Source of the DNA: Rhizobium sp. Root1203
GTDB taxonomy: Bacteria; Pseudomonadota; Alphaproteobacteria; Rhizobiales; Rhizobiaceae
DNA length: 64,000 nt
NCBI RefSeq assembly: GCF_001424945.1
Contig: NZ_LMCW01000001.1
Coordinates: 647,787-711,786 of the forward strand
Direction of reading: 5' to 3'
The translations under genes were made by a program, and so were the position numbers. Below, in pieces: positions 53,144 to 62,683 of this stretch (its first letter is position 1; each line of letters opens with the position of its first letter). The notes under the pieces were generated by a model. The model saw only the letters and a program-made list of their open reading frames with translations, was not told where the DNA came from and searched no databases.

Positions 53144-54070
53144 ATGCAGCCGGTTCCCGGAAATCCGATGAGGGGTATTGCGCTAAAAGTCGCCTCTGTC
53201 GTCGTCTTTCTCGCAATGCAGACATTCATCAAGCTGGCCGGCAGCGATATTCAACCAGGGCAGGTGACCTTCTGCCGGTCTTTCTTCGCGCTCTTTCCCA
53301 TCATGGCGTACCTGGCCTACCGCGGCCAGCTGCGCTCTTCGTTCCATACGGCCAATCCGGTGGGGCATCTGAAGCGCGGCACGCTCGGGATCGTTTCGAT
53401 GGGCCTTGGCTTTTATGGTCTGCTCCATCTGCCGTTGCCGGAGGCGATCGCTCTTGGCTATGCGACCCCGCTGGTCGCTGTGGTCTTTGCTGCGATTTTT
53501 CTCGGCGAGACCGTTCGGATCTATCGCTGGAGCGCGGTCATCGTGGGCATTGTCGGCGTTTCGATTGTGTCCTGGCCCAAGCTCACCCTTTTCCGCGACG
53601 GGGGCGGTGAAACCGATCAGGCGATCGGCGCCATCGCAGTCTTGCTGTCATCGGTTCTTGGCGGCATGGCGATGATCCAGGTGCGCCGGCTTGTCGAGGA
53701 GGAGAAGACCTCGACGATCGTTCTGTATTTCTCGATCACCGCATCGTTGTTCTCGCTGGCGACGTTGCCCTTTGGCTGGGATTTTCTCGACCTCGCACCA
53801 CAGATATGTTTGATCGCCGCCGGCTTTTGCGGCGGCGTTGCGCAGATTCTGCTGACTGAGAGCTATCGACATGCCGATGTCTCGACGATTGCGCCATTCG
53901 AATACACGTCGATCGTGCTGGGCGGTATTTTGGCCTACTTCGTGTTCGGTGACATCCCGACCCTCAGCATGCTGGTCGGCACGGCTATCATCGTCGCTGC
54001 CGGTATATTCATCATATATCGCGAGCATCGGCTGCAAATGGAGCGGCGGTCCTCGCGCGGGGCCGGCTAG
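53144..54070 (+). CDS. EamA-family (DMT superfamily) exporter
   Basis: A 308-aa membrane protein with ten predicted membrane segments in two EamA repeats. Key pieces: VVVFLAMQTFIKLAGSDIQPGQVTFCRSFFALFP at the start, EAIALGYATPLVAVVFAAIFLGETVRIYRW (repeat 1) and FEYTSIVLGGILAYFVFGDIPTLSMLVGTAIIVAAGIFIIYRE (repeat 2). The family exports metabolites such as amino acids or drugs; the substrate is unknown. An alternative ATG at 53168 has a somewhat better upstream sequence (CCCGGAAA). Confidence 0.88.
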   Translation: MQPVPGNPMRGIALKVASVVVFLAMQTFIKLAGSDIQPGQVTFCRSFFALFPIMAYLAYRGQLRSSFHTANPVGHLKRGTLGIVSMGLGFYGLLHLPLPEAIALGYATPLVAVVFAAIFLGETVRIYRWSAVIVGIVGVSIVSWPKLTLFRDGGGETDQAIGAIAVLLSSVLGGMAMIQVRRLVEEEKTSTIVLYFSITASLFSLATLPFGWDFLDLAPQICLIAAGFCGGVAQILLTESYRHADVSTIAPFEYTSIVLGGILAYFVFGDIPTLSMLVGTAIIVAAGIFIIYREHRLQMERRSSRGAG

Positions 54071-54300
54071 CGGTATGAGACGCGGCGTTCAATCTATCCT
54101 CCTGATTGTATCGGAATCGCTACTTTCGCACAGATAGAATAAAACCCGCAGAATTGAAGGCTGGTATCTTGGCCTGCACCGTGGTTTCTGGATATGAGAT
54201 TATTTCATTTATTCGCATGGCTGCATATTAGGAATAGGCCGCGTTCTTGGGCTATCGTATGCGCGATTGATGCCCATCGGGTGCGAAGTCCGGGAGAGAA

Positions 54301-55188
54301 ATGCCGTTAAGTGCTGAAAACCTTGTCGCGGATCCGAGATTCATGCTGGGCATCCGTTTCCACGCAGGCCGTATGCGCAGCATGTTCGATGCGGGACCCA
54401 GGCTCGCACGGCTGCTGGCCTCGCAACAACGCTGGTTGTTGACCCAGATGGCTTACGCGCTGAGCATGGAACGCGATCCGGCGGATTCTTCCTCAGGCCT
54501 GACGGCGGTCCGGTTGACGAGCGAGATTACCGCTCTGAAGGTCGCAAGCCGCAACACCGTGCTGAGCTTTGTCGACGAACTCTTCACCTATCGCTTCATC
54601 GTGTGTGAGCCGGGAGATGAGCGCAAGAGGCCGCGCCACTACGAGCCTTCCGATATCAGTCATCAGGCGATGTTCGGCTGGTTGTGGTCCAATCTTTGCG
54701 CGTTGGATATCCTCGACGGCTCCGATCGTGCCGCCCAGCTTCAGGCGCAGCCCGGCTGGATGCGCCTCATGCAGCCTCGTATCGCCCGCAATTGCGTCGG
54801 TGACCCATTGTGGCGCGAGCCACCGGAACAGATTGGTTTGTTCTTGTGGAACGATGCGGGCGGGCTGATCGTCGACCACCTGATGTCGCGAATCGATCTT
54901 GAAGAAACGAATCCCGACCGTTTCCTGATTGGCCATATAGACAGCCGTGCGCTTGCCGCCGATTTTATGATGTCACGCACCCATATGCAAAGACTGTTTG
55001 CGAAGGCGGCACAACAAGGATGCGTTGGTTGGGATACGGGCTCGAAGCGGCCGCTCTTATGGATCTCTCGCGCCTTCGTTCGAGAGTATTGCCACTGGCA
55101 AGCGATCAAGTTCGCCTACGTCGACGAAGCCTTCCACTGGGTGAGGGCTTTATCGGAGGAGCGGACCGGGAAGCAACAATGCTCCTAG
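54301..55188 (+). CDS. Hypothetical protein with two HTH-like segments, 295 aa
   Basis: I do not recognise a family. The ATG at 54301 follows GGGAGAGAA. No signal peptide or membrane segment is seen. Two stretches look like helix-turn-helix units: LTSEITALKVASRNTVLSFVDELFTYRFI (about residues 72-100) and SRALAADFMMSRTHMQRLFAKAAQQGCVGW (about 216-245), each followed by a short beta-like element as in winged helices. A transcription regulator with paired winged-helix domains is therefore a reasonable guess. The 230-bp upstream region is AT-rich and holds its promoter. Confidence 0.75.
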   Translation: MPLSAENLVADPRFMLGIRFHAGRMRSMFDAGPRLARLLASQQRWLLTQMAYALSMERDPADSSSGLTAVRLTSEITALKVASRNTVLSFVDELFTYRFIVCEPGDERKRPRHYEPSDISHQAMFGWLWSNLCALDILDGSDRAAQLQAQPGWMRLMQPRIARNCVGDPLWREPPEQIGLFLWNDAGGLIVDHLMSRIDLEETNPDRFLIGHIDSRALAADFMMSRTHMQRLFAKAAQQGCVGWDTGSKRPLLWISRAFVREYCHWQAIKFAYVDEAFHWVRALSEERTGKQQCS

Positions 55189-55699
55189 CAGCGGCGTCTA
55201 CGCAGCGTCCGGCGACATGTCTCGGTCGAATGATTCGGCAGCGCAGACGGCCGCACGGATATGTTCGATCGTGTTGATTTTGCAGAAAAGCGAAAGAAGA
55301 CGTGTCGTCATGATCATGCCAAGTCGTATGAGGCAGGCGCGACGCCCGCCTCTTCTATCAATATTGCTGGAAATCCGCAAAGATTGCGGCAGGACGCGCA
55401 ATACGCCCGCTGGCGCCCGTGCCACGAGCAACCATCTGCTCGTTGGTTGCGAAGCCGATACGGCTATAGCTTTGCGTGGTGCGGACGTGGTCGCTCGCGA
55501 CGCGCAGGGTTTCAAACCCGCAGTGAATAGGACGAAAAAAAGCACTCATGGCCTTGGTTCCTTTTGATTCCTCCCAAGACACAGCGATAATATTGCAGTG
55601 CACCATGAATTTTTCAACGCATAAGAATACGCAACTGGTATGCGTCATTCGCATGGGTTATTTCATAAATCGTTCATGATTGGCTATTTTTAATGCAGG
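55189..55699. other. Gene-poor 0.5-kb region
   Basis: Both strands hold several short overlapping frames, none convincing. The best candidate is a 63-codon leftward frame (55358-55549, listed separately). A 39-codon leftward tail (55198-55314) ending in IRAAVCAAESFDRDMSPDAA has the look of small rhizobial proteins but no ribosome site. Bases 55600-55690 are AT-rich, with no hairpin or repeat that I can define. Confidence 0.4.
55358..55549 (-). CDS. Candidate small protein, 63 aa
   Basis: The ATG at 55549 is preceded by AAAAGGAA at good spacing. The product begins MSAFFRPIHCGFETLRVA and contains TTQSYSRIGFATNEQMVARGTGA. It has no membrane segment or known domain. The good ribosome site is the main evidence; competing frames overlap it on both strands. 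Confidence 0.35.
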   Translation of the reverse strand: MSAFFRPIHCGFETLRVASDHVRTTQSYSRIGFATNEQMVARGTGASGRIARPAAIFADFQQY

Positions 55700-56572
55700 C
55701 TAGAGGGCCGCGATCTTTTCTCTAAACGCCAGAAGGTCGTTCCATGCCAAGCGTTTGTTGATCGGGGCGGTCAGAAGATCCTGCGGATGCAGCGTTGCGA
55801 TCGCCGGAATAGTCTGCCCACCGGCCGCAACGTCGTGCCACCGGCCGCGGAGCCCGTGGATCGTGTCGCTGTCACCGAAAAACACGCGCGCTGCGAAATT
55901 TCCCAACAGGAGAATCGCTTTCGGCTCTGCCAGCGCGATTTGCCGATCGATGAAGGGGCGGCAGATATCCATTTCGGCAGAAGACGCGACCCGATTGCCG
56001 GGGGGGCGCCAGGGGATGACCTGAGTGAGCAGGATGCCATTGCGGTCGAGCCCGATCGCTGCAAGCATCTTGTCCAGCAACTGGCCTGGTCTTCCTGCGA
56101 AGGGCTGGCCTTCGCGGTCGTCTTCGGCGCCCGGCGACGAACCGATGATCATGATCCCGCTTCCTGCGTCGCCGCTGGCGAAGATGGTCGAGCGGGCGCT
56201 GTGTTTCAGGTTGCAGCCGTTGAACGCTTCGATGGCGGTCTTCAGTTCCGTCAGCGACCGGGCACCTTCGGCGACAAAACGTGCCTGTTGGACCGCTTCG
56301 CCATCCGGAATTGCAGGTTGCGGTCTTTGGACGGACCGGTCGGGCTGCGACGCGCCGCGTTGCTGCGCTTGCGGTGAGGGGCGGGACGACGGCTGACGGT
56401 TCTCTCCGGCCTGCGGGGCAGCGGCGGCAGTGCGCCTTGCCGCCTTCATCGCCTCGAACTCGGCAAACCGATCGATGGCCTCGTCCTCCAACAGCCACTC
56501 GACGCCTGCCTCTGCATGAAAGTGCAGAAGCGCGGCAAGTTCGCCCGGGGAGAGGTCATTGACGGAGATCAT
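55700..56572 (-). CDS. Uracil-DNA glycosylase family 4-like protein with altered Fe-S ligands
   Basis: A 290-aa protein. Residues 1-110 are an acidic helix plus a Pro/Gln/Arg-rich linker. The catalytic core has the family-4 motif IIGSSPGAEDDREGQPFAGRPGQLLDKML (about 140-168), VIPWRPPGNRVASSAEMDICRPFIDRQI, and the C-terminal TLHPQDLLTAPINKRLAWNDL. The family excises uracil from DNA and normally carries four cysteines for a 4Fe-4S cluster. Here the first CxxC has become FNGC and the Cys of KCRPPGNR has become Trp, leaving two of four. It may be an Fe-S-free variant or not an active glycosylase. Confidence 0.8.
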   Translation of the reverse strand: MISVNDLSPGELAALLHFHAEAGVEWLLEDEAIDRFAEFEAMKAARRTAAAAPQAGENRQPSSRPSPQAQQRGASQPDRSVQRPQPAIPDGEAVQQARFVAEGARSLTELKTAIEAFNGCNLKHSARSTIFASGDAGSGIMIIGSSPGAEDDREGQPFAGRPGQLLDKMLAAIGLDRNGILLTQVIPWRPPGNRVASSAEMDICRPFIDRQIALAEPKAILLLGNFAARVFFGDSDTIHGLRGRWHDVAAGGQTIPAIATLHPQDLLTAPINKRLAWNDLLAFREKIAAL

Positions 56573-56631
56573 GCGCGCGACTTTACCGAAGCCGCACCAT
56601 CAATGAAAGAGCGACGGGGCGCACAAGCGAC

Positions 56632-57924
56632 CTATTGCACCGTCCATTGCGCAATGTCGTCGCGTTCTCCGATCAGAGCCAGGCCATGCGCGATCGACAG
56701 CAGTTCTCCACCCGTCTCGATGCGCCCGGAATCGAAGCGCTCGGTAAAGATCCGGCGAACGGCCGGCACGAAAGAGGTGCCGCCGGTGAGGAAGACTTTG
56801 TCGATGGCTGTCGATGCCGTGTTCGTCTTCTCCAGAACATCGTCAAGCGCGCCCTCGATCCGCGCCAGGTCGTCGGCAATCCAGGTGTCGAAGTCCGCGC
56901 GACGCACCGTGCGATGGCCCCCGCGCCCCAGCGGTCCGAAGTCGAAGGCAGCTTCATCGGCAGAGGAGAGTGCCATCTTGGTTGCGGAGACCGCCTGGTA
57001 GAGCGGATAACCCTCGTCGTGGTCGACGAGATCGATGAAGGTCTCGAGCTTCTCCGGTTCCAGGGCCGTTCGCACCAGCTTCTTCAAGTCTTCGAACTCG
57101 CGCGACGTCTTGAAGATGGACAGCTGGTTCCAGCGGCCGAAGCTCGAATAGTAGTTGCTGGGAACCTCAAGAATCTTGTCGAAACTTTTGAAATGACTCC
57201 CTTTGCCGATCTGCGGCGCAACGATGTTGTCGATGATGCGATAGTCGAAGTGGTCGCCGGCGACGCCGACACCCGAATGACCGATGGGCGTTGCGGTCAG
57301 CTTTCCCGCGACCGTCTCGAAACGGATCAGCGAATAGTCGGTCGTGCCGCCTCCGAAGTCGGCAACCAGCACTGTTGCGTCCGTCTTCAGGTTTTGCGCA
57401 AAGAAGAAAGCGGCAGCCACCGGCTCGTAGACATAGTGGATTTCGGGAAAGCCGAAGCGGGAGAGCGCCTCGTTGTAGCGCTCGGTCGCCAGTGCGGGAT
57501 CGGGGTTGGCGCCGGCAAAATGTACCGGCCGCCCTGCGACGATCCGTTGGACGTCCGACGGCCAGTTGTTGCCCGCATAGGTTCGCAGGCGCTGAACGAA
57601 CACCTCCATCAGGTCCTCGAAGGTATGGCGCTTGGCGTAGATCAAGGTGCCCTGGAAGAGGGCGCTGGCGGCAAAGGTCTTGATGGACTGCAGGAAGCGG
57701 CAATCGCCGGGATTGTCGATGAACTGCCGGATAGCCGCATGGCCAGCCTCGACCTTGAGGGCCGACGTGCGGAGTCGGCCGTCCTTCATGAACGAGAGTG
57801 CGGTGCGCATGCTGTCGGAAGTGCCTGCCGCGCTGGTGAACGCCATGGAATGGGTCGTCTCGCCATCCGCCGTGGCAAGCACCGTGTTCGTCGTGCCAAA
57901 GTCTAAACCCAGCGCCTGAGCCAT
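56632..57924 (-). CDS. YegD-like Hsp70-family protein
   Basis: A 430-aa protein. The ATG at 57924 has AAGAGGTG upstream; the longer frame to 58092 crosses the upstream terminator. Actin-like ATPase motifs: phosphate-1 GLDFGTTNTVLA at residues 5-16, phosphate-2 VLVADFGGGTTDYSLIRF near 195, and adenosine motif VFLTGGTSFVPAVRR near 375. It has no Hsp70 substrate-binding domain, as in E. coli YegD. The client and role are unknown. Confidence 0.88.
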   Translation of the reverse strand: MAQALGLDFGTTNTVLATADGETTHSMAFTSAAGTSDSMRTALSFMKDGRLRTSALKVEAGHAAIRQFIDNPGDCRFLQSIKTFAASALFQGTLIYAKRHTFEDLMEVFVQRLRTYAGNNWPSDVQRIVAGRPVHFAGANPDPALATERYNEALSRFGFPEIHYVYEPVAAAFFFAQNLKTDATVLVADFGGGTTDYSLIRFETVAGKLTATPIGHSGVGVAGDHFDYRIIDNIVAPQIGKGSHFKSFDKILEVPSNYYSSFGRWNQLSIFKTSREFEDLKKLVRTALEPEKLETFIDLVDHDEGYPLYQAVSATKMALSSADEAAFDFGPLGRGGHRTVRRADFDTWIADDLARIEGALDDVLEKTNTASTAIDKVFLTGGTSFVPAVRRIFTERFDSGRIETGGELLSIAHGLALIGERDDIAQWTVQ

Positions 57925-58049
57925 GCCAGCACCTCTTGTTGCAGATTGTTGTCTGAGACTGGAGCATCTGCTCCGCCGGGGGCGCGGGTCGGCGCCCGAA
58001 TTCAAAGAGGGCGCGTGATGCCACAGAGGTCGGTCATGTTCAAGACGTC

Positions 58050-58084
58050 GCTTGAAAAATGAAACGGGCGCCATCGGCGCCCGT
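58050..58084 (-). terminator. Intrinsic terminator of the RND operon
   Basis: Reading leftward, the stem ACGGGCGCC/GGCGCCCGT (9 bp, 3-nt loop, 58064-58084) is followed by TTCATTTTTC. It starts 5 bp past the permease stop. Confidence 0.88.
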
Positions 58085-58088
58085 GGGG

Positions 58089-61000
58089 TCACTCGGCGGC
58101 GATCGCCCGGGGAACCTCTTCATCTTCCTCGGCTTTTTTCTTGCGGCCGAAGCTTAGCAGCCAATCGCTCAGCCTGCCCATCTCGACGAAGATCACGGGC
58201 GTGATGAACAGCGTCAGCGCCTGGGACACGATCAGGCCGCCGACGACGGCAATACCAAGCGGCTGGCGAAGCTCGGAGCTGGCGCCGGTGCCGAGGGCGA
58301 TCGGAAGCGCGCCGAGCAACGCGCAGAAGGTCGTCATCATGATCGGCCGAAAGCGTCTGACGCAGGCTTCGTGGATAGCCTCGGAGGAGGACATCCCGGT
58401 GCCCGAGCGGAGGTTTTCCAACGCGACGTCGATCATCATGATCGCGTTCTTCTTGACGATGCCGATCAGCATCAAAAGGCCGATCAACGCGATGATGGAC
58501 AGGTCGAAGCCCATGACCCTGAGTGCCAGCAGAGCTCCCAGCGCCGCTGCCGGCAGGCCTGATAGAATCGTCAGCGGGTGGATGAAGCTCTCGTAGAGCA
58601 CGCCAAGTACCACATAGATCGTCAGCACGGCCGCCAGGATGAGCAGCGGCGTGTTGCCTTGAGACTGTTCGAAAATTTGCGCGGTACCGCCGTAGGAGGT
58701 GAAGATGTCCGCCGGCATGTTAATGTCCTTCTTGATCTGATCGATCGCGGCCGTTGCATCTCCGAGCGCTTCGCCCGCGGGCAGATTGAAGGAAACCGTG
58801 GTCGAGACCAGCTGCCCCGTCTGGTTGATCGTGACAGGACCGGTGGTGCGCTGGACCTCGGCGAAGTTCGACAACGGAACGAGAGTACCATTGCTTGATG
58901 CGACACGGATTTCCTGAAGCTTCTGGTCATCCCAGGGCTTGCTGGTGTCGTATTCGACGATCACGTCATAGCTGTCGCCGGTGGACTGGATCTGCGCCGC
59001 CGCGTATCCGCCAAACGATTCCTGCAGTGTCGTGCGCAACTGATCGTCGTCAATACCGAAGGCAGCAGCTTTCTCGGTATCGACGACGATGTTGGCTTGC
59101 AGCGCATTGTTCTGCGCATCGGACGTGACATCCGTGAAGCGCGGATCGGCATGCATCGCCTGTTGGATCCTGCCGGCCCAGAGGTTCGTCTGATCGGCGC
59201 TCAGCGCCTGAACGACGAGCTGATACTGGCTGGCCGTCTGGCGTCCACCGAAGCGCAGGCTCTGCTGGGGCGTGATGAACGCCTGCAGACCCGCGATCTT
59301 GCTGATGCTGGTGCGCAGTTCACGCAACGTCTGGTCCAGGGGCGCGCGTTGGTCCTTGTCCTTCAGCTCTACAAACATCGTGCCGTTGTTGAGCGGGCTG
59401 CGTGCGTTGCCACCGACGATCGACATCACATGGTTCACCGCCGGGTTCTGTTTGACAAGATCCGCTGCCTGATTCTGCAGTGCCTGCATGGCAGGATAGG
59501 AAATGTCCTGACGCGCCCGTGTCGATATGTTCAGGCGGCCGATGTCCTCGGTCGGGAAGAAGCTAGCCGGCAGCGTCATGAACAGATAGACGGTCAGCCC
59601 TACGGAAGCGAGGAACAGCGCCAGAATGGCCGGCCGGTGGGAAAGGCACCATCCGACGGCCTTCTCATAGCCTCTGAGCGTCCGCTCGAAACCGGCGTCG
59701 AACCAGCGAATGAAGAACGGCGGCTGTTCGTGGCCGCTTCCCAGCCGCGAGGCCAGCATTGGCGTCACGGTCAGCGAAACGATCGCGGAGGCGACGATGG
59801 CGATCGCCACCACCATGCCGAACTCGTTGAAGATCCTGCCGACGACGCCGCCCATCAGAAGGATCGGGATGAAAACGGCGATCAGCGACACCGACATCGA
59901 GATGATCGTATAGCTCACCTCGCCCGCCCCTTTTATCGCAGCGTCGAGAACGGGCATTCCATCTTCCACATGACGCAGAATGTTCTCCAGCATCACGATG
60001 GCGTCGTCGACGACGAGGCCCACCGCCAGTGTCAATCCGAGGAGCGATATGTTGTCGATGCTGTAGCCGAGCACATACATCATCCCGAAGGTCGAAATCA
60101 GCGACAGCGGAACGGCGAGACCCGGAATGAGCGTTGCCGTCAGATGGCCGGTGAACAGGTAGATCACCAGTACGACAAGGCCGATCGTCAGGAGCAGCGT
60201 GAACTTGACGTCCGAGATCGCGTCGCGGATCGGCTTGGCCGAATCGTTCATGATTTGCGTTGTCACCGATGCCGGGATTTCCGCGTGAAGGGCGGGCAGC
60301 TTGGCGTTGATCGCATCGACCACCTGAACGGTGTTCGCATCCGGCTGGCGCTGGATAGCCAGGATGATGCTCTGTTTGCCGTCGTACCAGCTTCCGGTGT
60401 TCTGGTTTTCCACGCTGTCCTGGACGTCAGCGACGTCGCCGAGGTGGATCGGCGCACCGCCCGGATTGGCGATCACCAGCGAACGGAACTGTTCCGCATT
60501 GGTGCGCTGGGTGTCGGCGTTGATCGTCATGCTCTGGCTGTTGTTCTGCAGCGTGCCGACAGGCACCTGGCTGTTTGCTGCGACCAGCGCCTTGTTGACC
60601 GTATCGATGCCGATGCCGCGGTTGAGAAGCTTGTTCGGGTCGACTTCGACGCGCACGGCATATGTCTGCGCGCCGAAGACGGAAACTTCGGCAACACCCG
60701 GAAGCGTCGAAAGCGACGGCGAGATGATGTTTTCAGCGATCTCATCGAGCTTGCTTCGTGGCATTGTATTGCTCTGCACGGCAAGCAACATCACCGGCGC
60801 GTCGGCCGGGTTGGTCTTGCGATAGCTCGGCGGGGTCGTCATGTTGTCGGGCAACTGCCGGGTCGCATGCGATATCGCGGCCTGAACGTCGGCAGCAGCC
60901 GCGTCGATGCTGCGGTTCAGGTCGAACTGCAGGACGATGCTTGTGTTGCCGAGCGAGTTTGTAGCGCTGATTTCGCTGATGCCGGGAATAGTCTCGAACT

Positions 61001-61205
61001 GCTTGATGAGCGGCGTGGCGACCGATGTCGCCATCGTTTTGGGTGAGGCGCCGGTGAGGGCGGCGGAGACGTTGATGGTCGGAAAGTCGACTTGCGGCAG
61101 GGCTGCCACCGGCACAAGCTGGTAGCCGGCAATGCCGGCAAGAACGACGCCGATCGCAAGCAGGGTGGTGGCGACAGGACGCTGGATACAGAAATTCGGT
61201 ATCAT
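58089..61205 (-). CDS. RND multidrug efflux permease (MdtB/MdtC-like)
   Basis: A 1038-aa inner-membrane pump. The ATG at 61205 overlaps the adaptor stop by four bases, and MIPNFCIQRPVATTLL is the standard RND N-terminus; a frame extending to 61544 is rejected. Twelve membrane segments are expected. The TM4 proton-relay motif GLVVDDAIVMLEN is intact, and PVAALPQVDFPTINV, GRIFNEFGMVVAIAIVASAIVSLTVTPMLASRL and GIVKKNAIMMIDVALE are family hallmarks. With the adaptor and an outer-membrane channel not seen here it would expel drugs or bile-like compounds. Substrate is unknown. Confidence 0.93.
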   Translation of the reverse strand: MIPNFCIQRPVATTLLAIGVVLAGIAGYQLVPVAALPQVDFPTINVSAALTGASPKTMATSVATPLIKQFETIPGISEISATNSLGNTSIVLQFDLNRSIDAAAADVQAAISHATRQLPDNMTTPPSYRKTNPADAPVMLLAVQSNTMPRSKLDEIAENIISPSLSTLPGVAEVSVFGAQTYAVRVEVDPNKLLNRGIGIDTVNKALVAANSQVPVGTLQNNSQSMTINADTQRTNAEQFRSLVIANPGGAPIHLGDVADVQDSVENQNTGSWYDGKQSIILAIQRQPDANTVQVVDAINAKLPALHAEIPASVTTQIMNDSAKPIRDAISDVKFTLLLTIGLVVLVIYLFTGHLTATLIPGLAVPLSLISTFGMMYVLGYSIDNISLLGLTLAVGLVVDDAIVMLENILRHVEDGMPVLDAAIKGAGEVSYTIISMSVSLIAVFIPILLMGGVVGRIFNEFGMVVAIAIVASAIVSLTVTPMLASRLGSGHEQPPFFIRWFDAGFERTLRGYEKAVGWCLSHRPAILALFLASVGLTVYLFMTLPASFFPTEDIGRLNISTRARQDISYPAMQALQNQAADLVKQNPAVNHVMSIVGGNARSPLNNGTMFVELKDKDQRAPLDQTLRELRTSISKIAGLQAFITPQQSLRFGGRQTASQYQLVVQALSADQTNLWAGRIQQAMHADPRFTDVTSDAQNNALQANIVVDTEKAAAFGIDDDQLRTTLQESFGGYAAAQIQSTGDSYDVIVEYDTSKPWDDQKLQEIRVASSNGTLVPLSNFAEVQRTTGPVTINQTGQLVSTTVSFNLPAGEALGDATAAIDQIKKDINMPADIFTSYGGTAQIFEQSQGNTPLLILAAVLTIYVVLGVLYESFIHPLTILSGLPAAALGALLALRVMGFDLSIIALIGLLMLIGIVKKNAIMMIDVALENLRSGTGMSSSEAIHEACVRRFRPIMMTTFCALLGALPIALGTGASSELRQPLGIAVVGGLIVSQALTLFITPVIFVEMGRLSDWLLSFGRKKKAEEDEEVPRAIAAE

Positions 61206-62467
61206 TCTTCTGTGCCCGCTACGATGGTTTCGGTTTTCTTCGGCTGATCGGCTGCGGCGACATCCAGCGCCTTGTCGTCGAATTCCTCTTTGACCGCCTG
61301 TTTGTCGACGAGTTGGGCCTGTCCTTCGATCACCACGTGATCGCCTTCTGAGAGGCCGGCGGAAATGGCACTGAACCCGCCGTTGGCGCGCGCGACCGTT
61401 ACCGGAGCCAGTTGCGTCTTCCCATCCTTTACGACAAACGAAAAGAAGCCGTCCGCGCCCGGGCTCACCGCCACGGTCGGAACGACCACCTGTTGTTCGT
61501 TGTTGTTGAAATGGACAACGATGTTGACCGACTGGCCGGGCCAAAGCGCGCCGGAGGCGTTCTCGAACTTCGCCTTGGCGAGGATCGTCCCGGACGCCGG
61601 ATCGACGGTATTGTCGTAGAAGCTGATCGTCCCTTTCCGCGCCTTGCCCTTGCCGGATTGCGGAACGGTGGTGACGTCGACGGTGCCCGCCGCAAGCGAC
61701 TGCTTCAACTGCCTGAGGTCGCGCTCCTGGAGGTGGAACTTCACATAGATCGGATCATACTTCGCAATTGTGACGATGGCCGAGCCGGCATTCAAGAAAG
61801 CGCCGGGACTGACGGCGATGTCGCCGAGGCGGCCATCGAACGGCGCCCTGATCTGCGTATGCTCGAGCAGCACCTCGTCTGAGGCAAGTGCTGCCTTGTC
61901 GGCCTGGACGGTGGCGGCGGCGGTGTCGCGTGCAGCCTTTGCCTGATCGTAGGTCTGCTGCGTGCCGGCCTTGGACGTCAGCAGGTCGGAGGCGCGCGTC
62001 AGGGCGGTTTCTGCTTCCGCCAAAGTTGCCGTATCCCTCACGATCATCGCATTGTCCTTGTCGACAGTCGCCTGAGCGGTTCGGTCGTCCAGCTTCGCGA
62101 TGAGGTCGCCACGCTTGACCGTTGCGCCGTCGGTGGCGACGATGTCGGTGACAAGTCCCTGTTCCTGGGCCGCGATCGTCGTATTGTCGTCCGCGTCGGC
62201 CCAGCCGGAAGCCGTGACGTCACGAGGCAGCACCGTCTTGATCGCCGCAACCGTCTTCACCAGGGTCGGTCCGCCGTTGCCGCGGCTGTGTCCCTTGCTG
62301 CCTCCCTGCTGCGCACCGTCGCTGCCGGCCTGATGGCCGCTTGCAGCATCTGCCTGCTGCGTTGCCATCGTACCGAACTGCGAAAGGTAGGGAATGCGAT
62401 CCCTATAGTGCCAGGCGCCGAAACCGGCTGCCGCAACGATACAAATGGTGATCCAGAGTTTCTTCAT
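61202..62467 (-). CDS. RND efflux periplasmic adaptor (MdtA-like)
   Basis: A 421-aa membrane-fusion protein. An N-terminal signal/anchor (MKKLWITICIVAAAGFGAW) is followed by a Gly/Ser/Gln-rich linker (about 35-70), the lipoyl half-motifs GWADADDNTTIAAQEQGLV and VAKLDDRTAQATVDKDNA-like segment, a helical hairpin (LAEAETALTRASDLLTSKAGTQQTYDQA) and the beta-barrel region DPIYVKFHLQERDLRQLK. It links the permease to an outer-membrane channel. First gene of a two-gene operon; its upstream region (62468-62683) is AT-rich and should hold the promoter. Confidence 0.92.
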   Translation of the reverse strand: MKKLWITICIVAAAGFGAWHYRDRIPYLSQFGTMATQQADAASGHQAGSDGAQQGGSKGHSRGNGGPTLVKTVAAIKTVLPRDVTASGWADADDNTTIAAQEQGLVTDIVATDGATVKRGDLIAKLDDRTAQATVDKDNAMIVRDTATLAEAETALTRASDLLTSKAGTQQTYDQAKAARDTAAATVQADKAALASDEVLLEHTQIRAPFDGRLGDIAVSPGAFLNAGSAIVTIAKYDPIYVKFHLQERDLRQLKQSLAAGTVDVTTVPQSGKGKARKGTISFYDNTVDPASGTILAKAKFENASGALWPGQSVNIVVHFNNNEQQVVVPTVAVSPGADGFFSFVVKDGKTQLAPVTVARANGGFSAISAGLSEGDHVVIEGQAQLVDKQAVKEEFDDKALDVAAADQPKKTETIVAGTEE

Positions 62468-62683
62468 GGGTAAGACCGGTCAGGACGAGTTGCGCGAAAA
62501 TGCAGCTCTATTGAACCACGTTTATTGCGGCGCAAAAAAGACACAATTCTCCGGCGGCCATCACTAAGTGGTTATTATAGCTTAAATTTCTGTAATGAAA
62601 GATATATCTAATATAAACACATGAGGCATGCTGACCCGGTACGCTGCGGGCGCTGCCTCGGAGCGCCCGATTGTCGTTTGTAT

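Noticed and set aside
59097..61046. 649-codon rightward frame opposite the RND permease
   Set aside because: Shadow frame with extreme Asp/Arg/His content and no membrane or catalytic pattern.
61206..61544. N-terminal extension of the RND permease frame
   Set aside because: The family N-terminus begins at 61205 and overlaps the adaptor stop by four bases; the extension is a shadow of the adaptor gene.
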